Of a stretch of DNA of 49,867 bases, positions 1-9,606 are shown one piece after another (within the stretch, counting starts at the first letter, position 1; every line of letters begins with the position of its first letter). A program made the position numbers and the translations under genes. The notes under the pieces are model-generated. The model had not been told where the DNA came from. It was given only the letters and a program-made list of their open reading frames with translations, and searched no databases. The DNA comes from DATCZB01 sp035513215. GTDB lineage: Bacteria; Pseudomonadota; Gammaproteobacteria; Steroidobacterales; Rariloculaceae. The stretch covers positions 1 to 49,867 of the forward strand of contig DATKCK010000077.1 in assembly GCA_035513215.1 (NCBI GenBank). Direction: 5' to 3'.

Positions 1-602
1 TCGATGATCGTCTCCGGGTCGATCCGGTGAAGCGTGCCGGCATCGCGCCAGCCAGAGCCACCCTCGGCCTTGTGATCGACGATCAGGTAGGAACCGCCCG
101 GCTTCAGCGCTTCGAAGACCTTCGCATTGAGCGCAGCGGTATCGATGCCGCCGGACATCAGATCGTGATAGAACAAAACGTTGAACACGATGTCGACGTC
201 GGACGGAAAGTCCGCCTCCGCGTAATCGACGAGGTAATACTCGGTATTCGGACGGTCGGAAACGAAGGTGCGCGCCGCCGCCGCGCCGAAGTCGACGAAG
301 GTCGGATCGAACATGTCGAGCTTGCCGTTAGGACCGACGATCGTGGACAAGAGCGCCGAGTAGTACTGGCCGAAGCTGCCGAGCTCGATGACGTGATCGC
401 CGATCCTGATGCCCGACAGCGTCAGGATTTCGAGAGGCTTGCGGCCCGCGTCCCGCGCCCGCGCGTCCTCCAGGCGCTGCCCGGAGTTGATCGCCGCCTG
501 AATCGCGGCGACGTCCGCGGTCGTGTCCTGAGCGCTGCCATCGCTGCCGCATCCCGCGAGGATCAGGATCACGGCAGCCGATACGAAAAGCTTTCGGTTC
601 AT
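1..602 (-). CDS. Methyltransferase-like lipoprotein (COG4798-type), partial
   Basis: The first 200 residues are visible; the C-terminus lies beyond the left edge. The ATG at 602 opens a lipoprotein signal ending in LAGC (Cys18). The rest resembles the predicted-methyltransferase family COG4798: an RKP motif before the first strand, then VIELGSFGQYYSALLS where class I SAM-dependent methyltransferases have their binding loop, VGPNGKL, and LKPGGSYLIVDH followed by TLHRIDPE. The glycine-rich loop is altered: an acidic residue is kept but the GxG is weak. SAM is cytoplasmic, so a lipid-anchored methyltransferase fold outside the cytoplasm probably does something other than standard methylation; this is inference. 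It lies 97 bases downstream of the 700-1467 gene on the same strand, perhaps in the same transcript. Family assignment is fairly secure, function unknown. Confidence 0.75.
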   Translation of the reverse strand, partial: MNRKLFVSAAVILILAGCGSDGSAQDTTADVAAIQAAINSGQRLEDARARDAGRKPLEILTLSGIRIGDHVIELGSFGQYYSALLSTIVGPNGKLDMFDPTFVDFGAAAARTFVSDRPNTEYYLVDYAEADFPSDVDIVFNVLFYHDLMSGGIDTAALNAKVFEALKPGGSYLIVDHKAEGGSGWRDAGTLHRIDPETII

Positions 603-699
603 TCTTCTGCCCCCTGCCAATCAGAGAGCGGAGTATAGACGCTCGCGTCGAGCGGAGTTAAGCGTCAATCGAGCGATATGCGGACGAACTAGCTGCCCG

Positions 700-1467
700 C
701 TACGGGACCGGCAGGGATTCGACGTCCGGCACCATCAGCCCGCGGCTCTCGAGATACTCCTCCCAGATCGTGTTCGTGCAGGTGTACTCGAGCATGAAGA
801 GGTCCGGATCGCGACGCGCTTCCGCGTGCAGCATGACCGGCTCGGTATACATCTTCGGATCGGTCAGCGTGATGTCGTTGACGATAAACGTAACCGCCTC
901 TCCGTCGACCTCGCGTTCCTCGAGCCGGATTCGCTCCATGACATGCGCCTCGGACGTCGTCGCGAGGCCCGAGAAGTATGGATAGGGCTTCAGTTGGGTC
1001 GTCTCGACGACGAGCGTGTCGCCCTCCCAGCGGGCCAGTGAATAGCCCATCGAGGTCTCGAGGACCGGCGGGGGCGGGTCCTTGTCGGCCAGGTAGATCT
1101 TCCGGAACATGCCGTAGCCTTCCCAGTAGATCGAGATGTCGTGGTCGCGATGAAAAATCTCGATCGGGAACGGCGCTCCCCACACCGCCCGCGGCATGCC
1201 GGGCCAGATGCAAAACCGCCCGGGCTCGTCCTCGGTGCGGAAATTGGCCTCCCAGTACTCGGCCATCTCGCGGGCGCCCGGCGTGTACGGCAACTCCTGA
1301 GGCGTGCGCCGCGCAAAGCCCGCCGGAAAGTAGATGCCGTTGAGGTCCGGGTGCTCGCCGCCGGGCTGAGCTGGCGCCGGGACGGCGCAGAGCATTACCG
1401 CGAGCGCCGCGGCGGCGCACGCGGCCCGCCGGCTCGCCGGCCGCGGCGCGCGGGAGGGTGAGCTCAT
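700..1467 (-). CDS. Secreted protein of the WEGDTLVV family
   Basis: A 255-residue protein with an N-terminal signal peptide (Arg-rich start, hydrophobic stretch to about residue 33, cleavage near APAQ). The mature part begins PDLNGIYFPAG and carries the signature GYSLARWEGDTLVVETT, then paired Cys near the C-terminus (YTCTNTIWEEY). The same signature (GHWEGDTLVVDT) occurs in the frameshifted gene at 40351-41365, so the window holds two members. The family is common in environmental proteobacteria and acidobacteria; I know no established function. The ATG overlaps the TGA of the upstream VOC gene by four bases (ATGA), showing translational coupling in the trio b561-VOC-this gene. Confidence 0.8.
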   Translation of the reverse strand: MSSPSRAPRPASRRAACAAAALAVMLCAVPAPAQPGGEHPDLNGIYFPAGFARRTPQELPYTPGAREMAEYWEANFRTEDEPGRFCIWPGMPRAVWGAPFPIEIFHRDHDISIYWEGYGMFRKIYLADKDPPPPVLETSMGYSLARWEGDTLVVETTQLKPYPYFSGLATTSEAHVMERIRLEEREVDGEAVTFIVNDITLTDPKMYTEPVMLHAEARRDPDLFMLEYTCTNTIWEEYLESRGLMVPDVESLPVP

Positions 1468-2366
1468 TGGCCCGCCGCTCCCGACTGACCAGTCTGCGCG
1501 AAGTAGTTCGTGATCCCGTCGGGATCGCCGAGCCAGATCGTTCGCAGGTTGAAGCCGCGCAGAGGGCTCAGCGGCTGCTTGATCTCGATCCCGCGCTCCT
1601 TCGCCAGCCTGTCGACGAGCTCGACGTCGGAGACCACGTATTGAATCCCACCCGTACCCGTGTCGGCCGGCAGGTCGTCTCCGAAGTGCCGCAGCGAGAT
1701 CGTCGTCGCGCCGTGACGATAGGGATACTTCATCGTATCGAAGACCGGGTCGTAGACGGGCGGAAGCTCGGTAAGACCGACGAAATCGCGATAGAACGCG
1801 CGGCTTGCCTCGAGATCCGATACCGTCAGGCCGACCTCGACCTCGTCATACGTCGTGCCCGCCGGGTCGCCGGTGACGATGAGCTGGACGAGCTCGCCCT
1901 CCGGATCCTGGACGAGAGCCGAAAGCTGCCCCGAGTCGCCGACCGGCTCGAACTCCGGCGCCTCGAGCCCGTTCCCGGTGAAGCGCTTCGTCAGCGCCTC
2001 GCGATCGGAATAGAAGAAAGTCCAGAGCCTGAGTCCCGACGCATTGTCGACGCCGCCCGGCCGATACAGCTCGCCCTGTGTGTCGCCGGTGAACTTGAGC
2101 TCGGTCGCGCCGGCGCGGATGCGCATGACCCCGGTCGGCCCGCCGACGTCGTAGGCCGTCAGCCGCTCGTGACCGAGAACGTCGCTGTAGAACGCGAACA
2201 ACGGCTCGGGATCCTCGGTCGAGTAGCGGCGAAAAACATTCATCGACGGCATAAAGATCACGGGACCGACCGATTCGTCCTCGGCCCGCGCGGCAGTGCT
2301 CGCCGCAAGCCCGCCGCCGATCAAGCTCAGCATCAGCGTGAAGGTCGCGGCACTTTCGATTCTCAT
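1464..2366 (-). CDS. Exported two-domain VOC (glyoxalase/dioxygenase superfamily) protein
   Basis: A 300-residue protein. I chose the ATG at 2366 because it gives a signal peptide (hydrophobic residues 8-22, ending near STAARAED) and overlaps the preceding cytochrome gene by ATGA; the open frame itself extends further upstream. Two vicinal-oxygen-chelate modules follow, roughly residues 35-155 and 160-290: the first has EPLFAFYSDVLGHERL and LVQDPEGELVQLI, the second LEASRAFYRDFVGLTELP and IWLGDPDGITNYF. Most VOC enzymes are cytoplasmic, so an exported one is unusual. Substrate and metal cannot be read from sequence. It is coupled to a b561-type cytochrome and a secreted protein of unknown role, which suggests a periplasmic redox or detoxification function (inference). 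Confidence 0.8.
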   Translation of the reverse strand: MRIESAATFTLMLSLIGGGLAASTAARAEDESVGPVIFMPSMNVFRRYSTEDPEPLFAFYSDVLGHERLTAYDVGGPTGVMRIRAGATELKFTGDTQGELYRPGGVDNASGLRLWTFFYSDREALTKRFTGNGLEAPEFEPVGDSGQLSALVQDPEGELVQLIVTGDPAGTTYDEVEVGLTVSDLEASRAFYRDFVGLTELPPVYDPVFDTMKYPYRHGATTISLRHFGDDLPADTGTGGIQYVVSDVELVDRLAKERGIEIKQPLSPLRGFNLRTIWLGDPDGITNYFAQTGQSGAAGQ

Positions 2367-2956
2367 GGCTTCCCCTCTCCGACCGGCGGCTTCACGCCGC
2401 TTGCGCCGGATTGTCTCCCCGGAATGATGATCTTCGCAAGCGTGCCGTCCTGGTTGAAGGCCGTATGCTTGTAGACACCGCCGATGTGCAACACGATGCC
2501 GAGAAAGATGAACAAGGCGCTGAATGAGTGAACGCCATGCAGGAACGACGCCAGTCCGAATGAGGGCTCGGCCGGCGCCGGAATGACGAACCATTCGAAA
2601 ACGCTGATATCGCGGCCGTAGCTGAGCTGCATCAGCGGCCCCGATACGAGCATGATCGCGATTGCGACTACCATCGCGTAATGCGTCCACTTGCCGAGCG
2701 TGTGGGCCCAACCGCGTTGCGCTTCGGTCGGGCCGGGGTGGCGCACGCCGAGACGCCAGGCGACGCGGCCGAGCAGGAGCACGTAGGCGGCCATCGCGAT
2801 CGAGATGTGACGATCCACGGCCTGTTGCCGCACATCGCCCTCGAGGCTACCGATCGTGCTGCCGAGATACAGGAGATAGAGAATCAGAACGGCCGTGACC
2901 CAGTGCAGCAGGATCGAGATCCAACCATACCCGTCAGCAGTGTCCGTGAGCCGCAT
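2363..2956 (-). CDS. Cytochrome b561-type membrane protein
   Basis: A 197-residue inner-membrane protein with four predicted transmembrane helices. Histidines fit di-heme b561 ligation: LLHWVTA in helix 1, VDRHISIAMAAYVLL before helix 2, KWTHYAMVV in helix 3 and HGVHSFSALF...VLHIGG in helix 4. Bacterial b561 proteins move electrons between the quinone pool and periplasmic acceptors such as superoxide. The ATG at 2956 (MRLTDTADGYGW) gives the normal family N-terminus; upstream open frame is shadow of the lipoprotein gene. It sits 19 bases after the mini-BamC gene and overlaps the VOC gene by four bases, making it the first of a coupled trio. Confidence 0.85.
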   Translation of the reverse strand: MRLTDTADGYGWISILLHWVTAVLILYLLYLGSTIGSLEGDVRQQAVDRHISIAMAAYVLLLGRVAWRLGVRHPGPTEAQRGWAHTLGKWTHYAMVVAIAIMLVSGPLMQLSYGRDISVFEWFVIPAPAEPSFGLASFLHGVHSFSALFIFLGIVLHIGGVYKHTAFNQDGTLAKIIIPGRQSGASGVKPPVGEGKP

Positions 2957-2975
2957 GCCGCGTTTGCGTCTTCGC

Positions 2976-3236
2976 CTATTCTTCTCGCTCGCCCGAATAC
3001 GCGGGCGAGTACTGGAGGCATTCGACGCTGGGGTCCGGCTCGGGAGCCGGCATCGGCCCGGGGATGCGCAACGCGTCGGTCTCGTCCGGCACGGTGAGAT
3101 CGTCGGGAACGCGCAGCGCATCCGCCGACTCGGCCGCAAGATATGCGGTGCCACCCGGGCAATCCACGGTCTCGCCTCGCGAGCAGCCACCAAGCAGCAT
3201 CGCGAGGGCAACGGTCAGGATCAAACGCGGCAGCAC
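2976..3236 (-). CDS. Very short BamC-like lipoprotein (N-terminal segment only)
   Basis: An 86-residue lipoprotein directly after dapA, the position of bamC (nlpB) in E. coli. The GTG at 3236 has GAGGA eight bases upstream and gives a compact signal ending LLGGC; an in-frame TTG at 3266 is the alternative. The mature part reads TAYLAAESADALRVP then DDLTVPDETDALRIP, which matches the unstructured BamC N-terminus that in E. coli lies along BamD (AYLEAAPLAELHAP...YAIP). The two helix-grip domains of BamC, some 250 residues, are absent; the gene ends after a Pro/Glu-rich stretch and a second Cys (VECLQYSP). No frame downstream continues the family. It could be a BamD-binding mini-BamC or a degraded gene; the clean start, lipobox and tight spacing favour a functional gene. 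Confidence 0.65.
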   Translation of the reverse strand: MLPRLILTVALAMLLGGCSRGETVDCPGGTAYLAAESADALRVPDDLTVPDETDALRIPGPMPAPEPDPSVECLQYSPAYSGEREE

Positions 3237-3255
3237 CGGCCCCGTCCTCGAAGCG

Positions 3256-4140
3256 TCAGGCCGCAAGCCCGAGGCCGGCCTTCGCCAGGGCGGCGCTCAC
3301 GGCGGGACGATGCTCGGGCGCGAGCTCGGTCAGCGGCAAGCGGATGCCGGAGCCGATCAGCCCCATGGCGTTGAGCGCCCATTTGACCGGAATCGGGTTG
3401 CTCTCGATGAACAGGTTCCGGTGCAGATCCCTCAGGTACGCGTCGATCGCTTCGGCCTCGTCGCGCTTGCCGGCGCGCGCGGCATCGCAAAGCTCCCGCA
3501 TCTGCGCCGGCGCGACATTGCCCGTCACCGAGATCACACCGTCGCCACCGGCAAGCATGAATTCGCAGGCCGTCGCATCGTCGCCGCTCAAGAGCGTGAA
3601 GTCCGGACCGCAGGCGTCGCGGAGCTCCTCGACTCGCCCGATCTCGCCGGTCGCTTCCTTGATGCCGACGATGCGCGGATGACCGGCGAGCCGAACGACC
3701 GTAGCCGGTTTCAGATCGACCGCCGTCCGTCCCGGCACGTTATAGAGGATGATCGGGCGCTCGACGGCATCGGCAATTGCCGTGTAATGCCTGACCAGCC
3801 CCTCTTGCGTCGGCTTGTTGTAGTACGGCGTGACGATCAGAAGCGCCTCGATCTTCAGGCGGGAAGCCTTCGCCGAGAGCTCGAGCGTCTGTCGTGTCGA
3901 GTTGGAGCCCGTGCCGGCAATGACGGGGATGCGCCCGGCGGTGAGCCTGCAGGAACGCTCGAGCAGGTCCAGATGCTCTTCGTGCGTCAGCGTCGCGGAC
4001 TCCCCCGTCGTGCCCGCGATGACCAGAGCCTCCGTGCCCGCCTCGATATGAAAGTCGATCAGCCGCCCGAGCTCGTCTTCGTTGACGGCGCCGTCGTCAC
4101 TCATCGGAGTGACCAGTGCGACCATGCTGCCTGCCAACAT
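3256..4140 (-). CDS. dapA: 4-hydroxy-tetrahydrodipicolinate synthase
   Basis: DapA condenses pyruvate with aspartate semialdehyde, the first step committed to diaminopimelate and lysine. The 294 residues show the NAL/DHDPS TIM barrel: GTTGES (residues 43-48), Tyr133 in ILYNVPGRT and the Schiff-base Lys161 in GIKEATGE. These fall at the E. coli numbering when translation starts at the ATG at 4140, which also has GGAG at a good distance; the TTG at 4167 is therefore rejected. Followed after 19 bases by the BamC-like lipoprotein gene, as in E. coli dapA-bamC. Divergent from gcvR. Confidence 0.97.
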   Translation of the reverse strand: MLAGSMVALVTPMSDDGAVNEDELGRLIDFHIEAGTEALVIAGTTGESATLTHEEHLDLLERSCRLTAGRIPVIAGTGSNSTRQTLELSAKASRLKIEALLIVTPYYNKPTQEGLVRHYTAIADAVERPIILYNVPGRTAVDLKPATVVRLAGHPRIVGIKEATGEIGRVEELRDACGPDFTLLSGDDATACEFMLAGGDGVISVTGNVAPAQMRELCDAARAGKRDEAEAIDAYLRDLHRNLFIESNPIPVKWALNAMGLIGSGIRLPLTELAPEHRPAVSAALAKAGLGLAA

Positions 4141-4169
4141 ATAGGGCTCCGAACGACGCGGGGCCAACG

Positions 4170-4198
4170 ATGGTACTGGCGCCGGATATGGCCTGCAA
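4170..4198 (-). promoter_or_regulatory. Possible dapA promoter
   Basis: Read on the minus strand: TTGCAG (4198-4193), 17 bases, TACCAT (4175-4170), about 30 bases before the dapA ATG. The -10 matches sigma-70 at 4 of 6 and the -35 at 3 of 6; only the spacing is ideal. Tentative. Confidence 0.3.
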
Positions 4199-4263
4199 CT
4201 TACGAGTCATCCATCTTCGGATCGGGTTAAACTCGGCGCGGGAGCGGTCTCTGCGAGCCATAG

Positions 4264-4797
4264 ATGGAACAACTCATCGTTATAACCGCCGTCGGTGGCG
4301 AGCCGACGACGGCGGTCAACGAGCTGTCCCGAATCATTGCCGACTGTGGGGGAAGCATCAGGGAAAGCCGAATGGCGGCCATGGGCTCCGAGTTCGGCAT
4401 ACTGCTGCTCGTGGCCGGCAATTGGCACACGATCGGGCGTCTGGAGCGCGATCTCGCCCGGTTCGCCTCCGAAGGCGGGATTGCCATGCAGTTCAAGCGC
4501 ACGGAGCCCAGGCGCATGGGCAAGGAGCTCCTGCCCTACGCCGTCGACGTCGTCGGCCTCGACCAGCCCGGCATCGTCCACAACCTGAGCCGGTTCTTTG
4601 CCGCGCGCAAGGTCGAGATCGGCGAGGTTTCGGCCCGCAGCTACCCGGCCGCGCACACGGGCGCGCCGATGTTCTCCGTGCAGATGTACGTCAATATCCC
4701 GGGAACCGTGCATATAGCGGGCTTGAGGGAGGAGTTCATGGAGTTCTGCGACCAGCTCAACGTCGACGCCATCATGGAGCCGGTCAAGCAGTCATAG
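4264..4797 (+). CDS. gcvR: Glycine cleavage system repressor, ACT-domain protein GcvR
   Basis: A 177-residue protein of two ACT domains: the first from LIVITAVGGEP with GGSIRESRMAAMGSEFG, the second from YAVDVVGLDQPGIVHNLSRFF to about residue 170. In E. coli GcvR restrains GcvA and so the glycine cleavage genes when glycine is low. No DNA-binding domain is present, as expected. The gene order divergent dapA / gcvR-bcp matches E. coli and supports the name. The stop is 15 bases before bcp, so the two are likely cotranscribed. The ribosome site before ATG 4264 is weak. Confidence 0.88.
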   Translation: MEQLIVITAVGGEPTTAVNELSRIIADCGGSIRESRMAAMGSEFGILLLVAGNWHTIGRLERDLARFASEGGIAMQFKRTEPRRMGKELLPYAVDVVGLDQPGIVHNLSRFFAARKVEIGEVSARSYPAAHTGAPMFSVQMYVNIPGTVHIAGLREEFMEFCDQLNVDAIMEPVKQS

Positions 4798-4812
4798 GAC
4801 GAGAGGGGTAAA

Positions 4813-5274
4813 ATGGCGGATGTGAAGGTCGGCAAGAAAATCCCCGCGTTCCGCGGCGAGGCTACCGGCGGGTCGACGATCGCGTCGAAGGACCTGGCCG
4901 GACGCAAGTTCGTCCTGTATTTCTACCCGCGCGACGATACTCCGGGCTGCACGACGGAGAGCAAGGACTTTCGCGACCTGCACGCGAAATTCGAGCGCAA
5001 GGGCGTCGGCATCATCGGCGTCTCGCGCGACACGCTCAAGTCTCACGAGCGATTCAAGGAGAAGCTCGGCTTTCCGTTCGAGCTGATCGCCGATCCCGAC
5101 GAGATGATCTGCAATCTGTTCGGCGTCATGAAGGACAAGAACATGTACGGCAAGAAAGTTCGCGGCATCGAGCGGAGCACCTTTCTCGTCGACGAGAAGG
5201 GCGTGCTGCTCCGGGAGTGGCGCAAGGTCAAGGTCGATGGACATGCCCAGGAAGTGCTCGACAGCCTTACCTGA
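4813..5274 (+). CDS. bcp: Thioredoxin-dependent peroxiredoxin, BCP/PrxQ family
   Basis: A 153-residue thiol peroxidase that reduces hydrogen peroxide and organic hydroperoxides. The peroxidatic Cys46 lies in YPRDDTPGCTTES. In E. coli Bcp a second Cys follows five residues later; here that position is Asp (CTTESKDF). The only other cysteine is Cys100 (DEMICNLFG), at the helix-3 position used as resolving Cys by another PrxQ subgroup, so an atypical 2-Cys or a 1-Cys mechanism is implied. The ATG at 4813 is preceded by GAGAGGGG. Cotranscription with gcvR is likely from the 15-base gap. Confidence 0.95.
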   Translation: MADVKVGKKIPAFRGEATGGSTIASKDLAGRKFVLYFYPRDDTPGCTTESKDFRDLHAKFERKGVGIIGVSRDTLKSHERFKEKLGFPFELIADPDEMICNLFGVMKDKNMYGKKVRGIERSTFLVDEKGVLLREWRKVKVDGHAQEVLDSLT

Positions 5275-5343
5275 GGCAGCGCGAGTCGACGGAACGCGAC
5301 GCGTTCGGACTGGTCTTAGCAGGTAACGCGAGAGAAAACTGCT

Positions 5344-6786
5344 GTGCCCCAACACCTGCGCAAACCCGTCGCCCTCCTCCTTGCCTGGCTGCTGGCCGCC
5401 GGGCCCGTTGCCGTCGCCCAGCCGGAGCTGCCCGACTTCGGCTCGCCGGCCGATTCCGTGCTCAGCAAGACGCGGGAGCAGATGCTAGGGCGCAGCGTCA
5501 TACTCCAGCTGCGCAATGCGGGAGTGATCATCGACGACCCGCAGCTCAACGAATACATAGGCCTGCTCGGCTCCAGTCTCGCGAGCCAGGTCAACGACGG
5601 CGACTTCTCGTTCGAGTTTTTCGTCATCGAGGACGACGCGATCAACGCATTCGCGATGCCAGGTGGGGTCATCGGCATCCACACGGGCCTCCTGCTTGCG
5701 ACGGACAACGAGAGCGAGCTGGCCGGGGTCATTGCGCACGAGGTGTCGCATGTCACGCAGCGCCACATTGCGCGAGCGATCTACGACCGGCAGCGAACAA
5801 GCATTCTGAGCATGGCCGCCGTGCTCGCGGCCGCGCTGCTCGGCGCATCGGGCGAGGGCGATGCCGCCGTCGGTGCGGCGGCGGCCGCACAGGCCGCCGT
5901 GGCTCAGCGGCAGATCAACTTCACGCGGGCGCACGAATACGAGGCCGATCGCATCGGCATGGGCGTCCTGGCGCGGGCCGGATTCGATCCGATCGGGATG
6001 GCCAGCTTCTTCGAGAAGCTGGCGCGGCGCGAGAACCGGTCGACCGATCTGATCCCGGAAATACTGAGGACGCATCCGACCGGTAACGACCGCATCTCCG
6101 AGGCCCGGTCGCGCGCGCGCCAGCTACCTAGCATCAACCATACCGACAGCATCGCTTACGGCCTGGCCAAGGCCAGAATCCGCGTGCTTTCGGCACGGAC
6201 GCCGCAAGCAGCCTTGGACTACTACCGGTTGCGGGCCGACAGTCCGGACCCGGCCGACCGGTACGGTCACGCTCTGAGCCTCTCCGCGACCGGACGCCAC
6301 GATCAGGCCGAGCGCATTTTCCGCGAGTTGAGCGCCGAGAATCCGACCGTCATCGCCTTCCGCATCGGTCGCGCCGAGGCGCTGATGGCCGCCGGTCTCG
6401 ACGACCAGGCGATGGCCGTTTTCAAGGAAGCGAACGCGCTCTCGCCGCGCAACGTTCCGCTCGTCATCAGCTACAGTAAGGCCCTGATCGTTTCGGGCCG
6501 GCCTGCCGATGCGCATGCGATCCTGCTCGACCTGCTCAATAACGTCGATCCGGCCCCAGCCCAGATCGAGTTGATCGCTCGCGCGGCAAACGCCGAGGGC
6601 GACGTCATCAACGCCCATCACTACATGTCCGAGTACTACGCCTCGATCGGCAACCTGCCCCAGGCCATCGTTCAGCTGCGCATGGCGCTCGAGGCGCCCG
6701 GCCTCAATGGTGTGCAGCGTGCCCGCTTCAATGCCCGTATCACCGAGTTCGAGGAATACCTCGAGGAAACCGAAAGGCGCCGTTGA
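5344..6786 (+). CDS. bepA: Periplasmic M48 metalloprotease with TPR domain, BepA-like
   Basis: A 480-residue exported protein starting at GTG 5344, with a signal peptide ending near VAVAQP. The M48 zinc site is HEVSH (His132, Glu133, His136) with the third ligand Glu200 in HEYEADRIG; RTHPTGNDRI supplies the histidine that in BepA acts as a switch. Residues about 280-470 form tetratricopeptide repeats. BepA degrades or rescues stalled LptD and other outer-membrane proteins at the BAM complex. It follows bcp after 69 bases, as part of the conserved gcvR-bcp-bepA neighbourhood. YfgD, often next in enterics, is absent; the suf operon follows. Confidence 0.92.
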   Translation: MPQHLRKPVALLLAWLLAAGPVAVAQPELPDFGSPADSVLSKTREQMLGRSVILQLRNAGVIIDDPQLNEYIGLLGSSLASQVNDGDFSFEFFVIEDDAINAFAMPGGVIGIHTGLLLATDNESELAGVIAHEVSHVTQRHIARAIYDRQRTSILSMAAVLAAALLGASGEGDAAVGAAAAAQAAVAQRQINFTRAHEYEADRIGMGVLARAGFDPIGMASFFEKLARRENRSTDLIPEILRTHPTGNDRISEARSRARQLPSINHTDSIAYGLAKARIRVLSARTPQAALDYYRLRADSPDPADRYGHALSLSATGRHDQAERIFRELSAENPTVIAFRIGRAEALMAAGLDDQAMAVFKEANALSPRNVPLVISYSKALIVSGRPADAHAILLDLLNNVDPAPAQIELIARAANAEGDVINAHHYMSEYYASIGNLPQAIVQLRMALEAPGLNGVQRARFNARITEFEEYLEETERRR

Positions 6787-6864
6787 CTCCCCGATCCCGG
6801 CTCCGATTGCCCGCTGCCGGCGCTCCTTACCCGACCCTCGCGTCGCTTCGGCCGACGCCCGGCC

Positions 6865-6897
6865 GTGACAGGCCCGTTAATCAGTACTAAAATAGTC
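6865..6897 (+). promoter_or_regulatory. suf operon promoter with overlapping IscR type-1-like operator
   Basis: GTGACA (6865-6870), a 17-base spacer and TAAAAT (6888-6893) form a good sigma-70 promoter. TACTAAAATAGTC (6885-6897) matches 12 of 13 bases of the core of the E. coli IscR type-1 site (GACTRWWWYAGTC) and covers the -10, so a bound Rrf2 protein would block transcription. It lies 25 bases before the Rrf2 regulator gene, implying autoregulation of the whole suf operon by cluster status. Confidence 0.7.
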
Positions 6898-6922
6898 CTA
6901 TTTACACCCCGCGGAGCCGAAC

Positions 6923-7378
6923 ATGCTGCGCATGAGCAAGCTGACCGATTACGGTACGCTGGTGCTGTCCCAGCTCCCCGCCGGCGGAGCCGAGCCGGCA
7001 TCGGCCGGCTTCGTCGCCGACAAGACGCACCTCGCGCTGCCCACGGTCAGCAAGCTGCTGAAGGCCTTGACACGTTCCGGTCTCGTGGTCTCGACGCGCG
7101 GCTCGCACGGCGGCTATGTGCTGGCGCGCGCGCCGGACGAGATCACGGCCGCCGAGATCATCGATGCGCTCGAGGGACCCGTTGCAATCACCGAGTGCAG
7201 CGCCGAGGAAGGCACCTGCACGATCGAGGCCTACTGCCGCGTCGGCAGCGCTTGGCAGCGGATCAACCGCAGCATCCGCGAGGCGCTGACGCAGATCACG
7301 CTGGCCGATCTGAAGCGAAGCCGCGAGCCGGTGCCGGTGCCGAACCTGCGTTCGCATCTCGAGGCGGCGGCAAACTAA
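6923..7378 (+). CDS. SUF system Fe-S cluster regulator, Rrf2 family
   Basis: A 151-residue Rrf2/IscR-type transcription factor. Residues 1-60 form the winged helix (MSKLTDYGTLVLSQL, LALPTVSKLLKALTRSGLVVS, RGSHGGYVLAR), followed by the dimer helix. Three cysteines in ECSAEEGTCTIEAYCRV fit the cluster-binding triad of IscR-like sensors. In this subfamily (TIGR02944 type) the gene heads suf operons and represses them when cluster supply is adequate. GGAG lies six bases before ATG 6923; an internal ATG at 6932 is possible. sufB begins 18 bases after its stop. Confidence 0.92.
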   Translation: MLRMSKLTDYGTLVLSQLPAGGAEPASAGFVADKTHLALPTVSKLLKALTRSGLVVSTRGSHGGYVLARAPDEITAAEIIDALEGPVAITECSAEEGTCTIEAYCRVGSAWQRINRSIREALTQITLADLKRSREPVPVPNLRSHLEAAAN

Positions 7379-7396
7379 TCCCTGAGGAGGAGCCCC

Positions 7397-9602
<2,206 letters not shown>

Positions 9603-9606
<4 letters not shown>

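Noticed and set aside
1458..2474. Plus-strand open frame of 338 codons opposite the VOC gene
   Set aside because: The minus-strand frame has a signal peptide, two domains and ATGA couplings; the plus frame has none of these.
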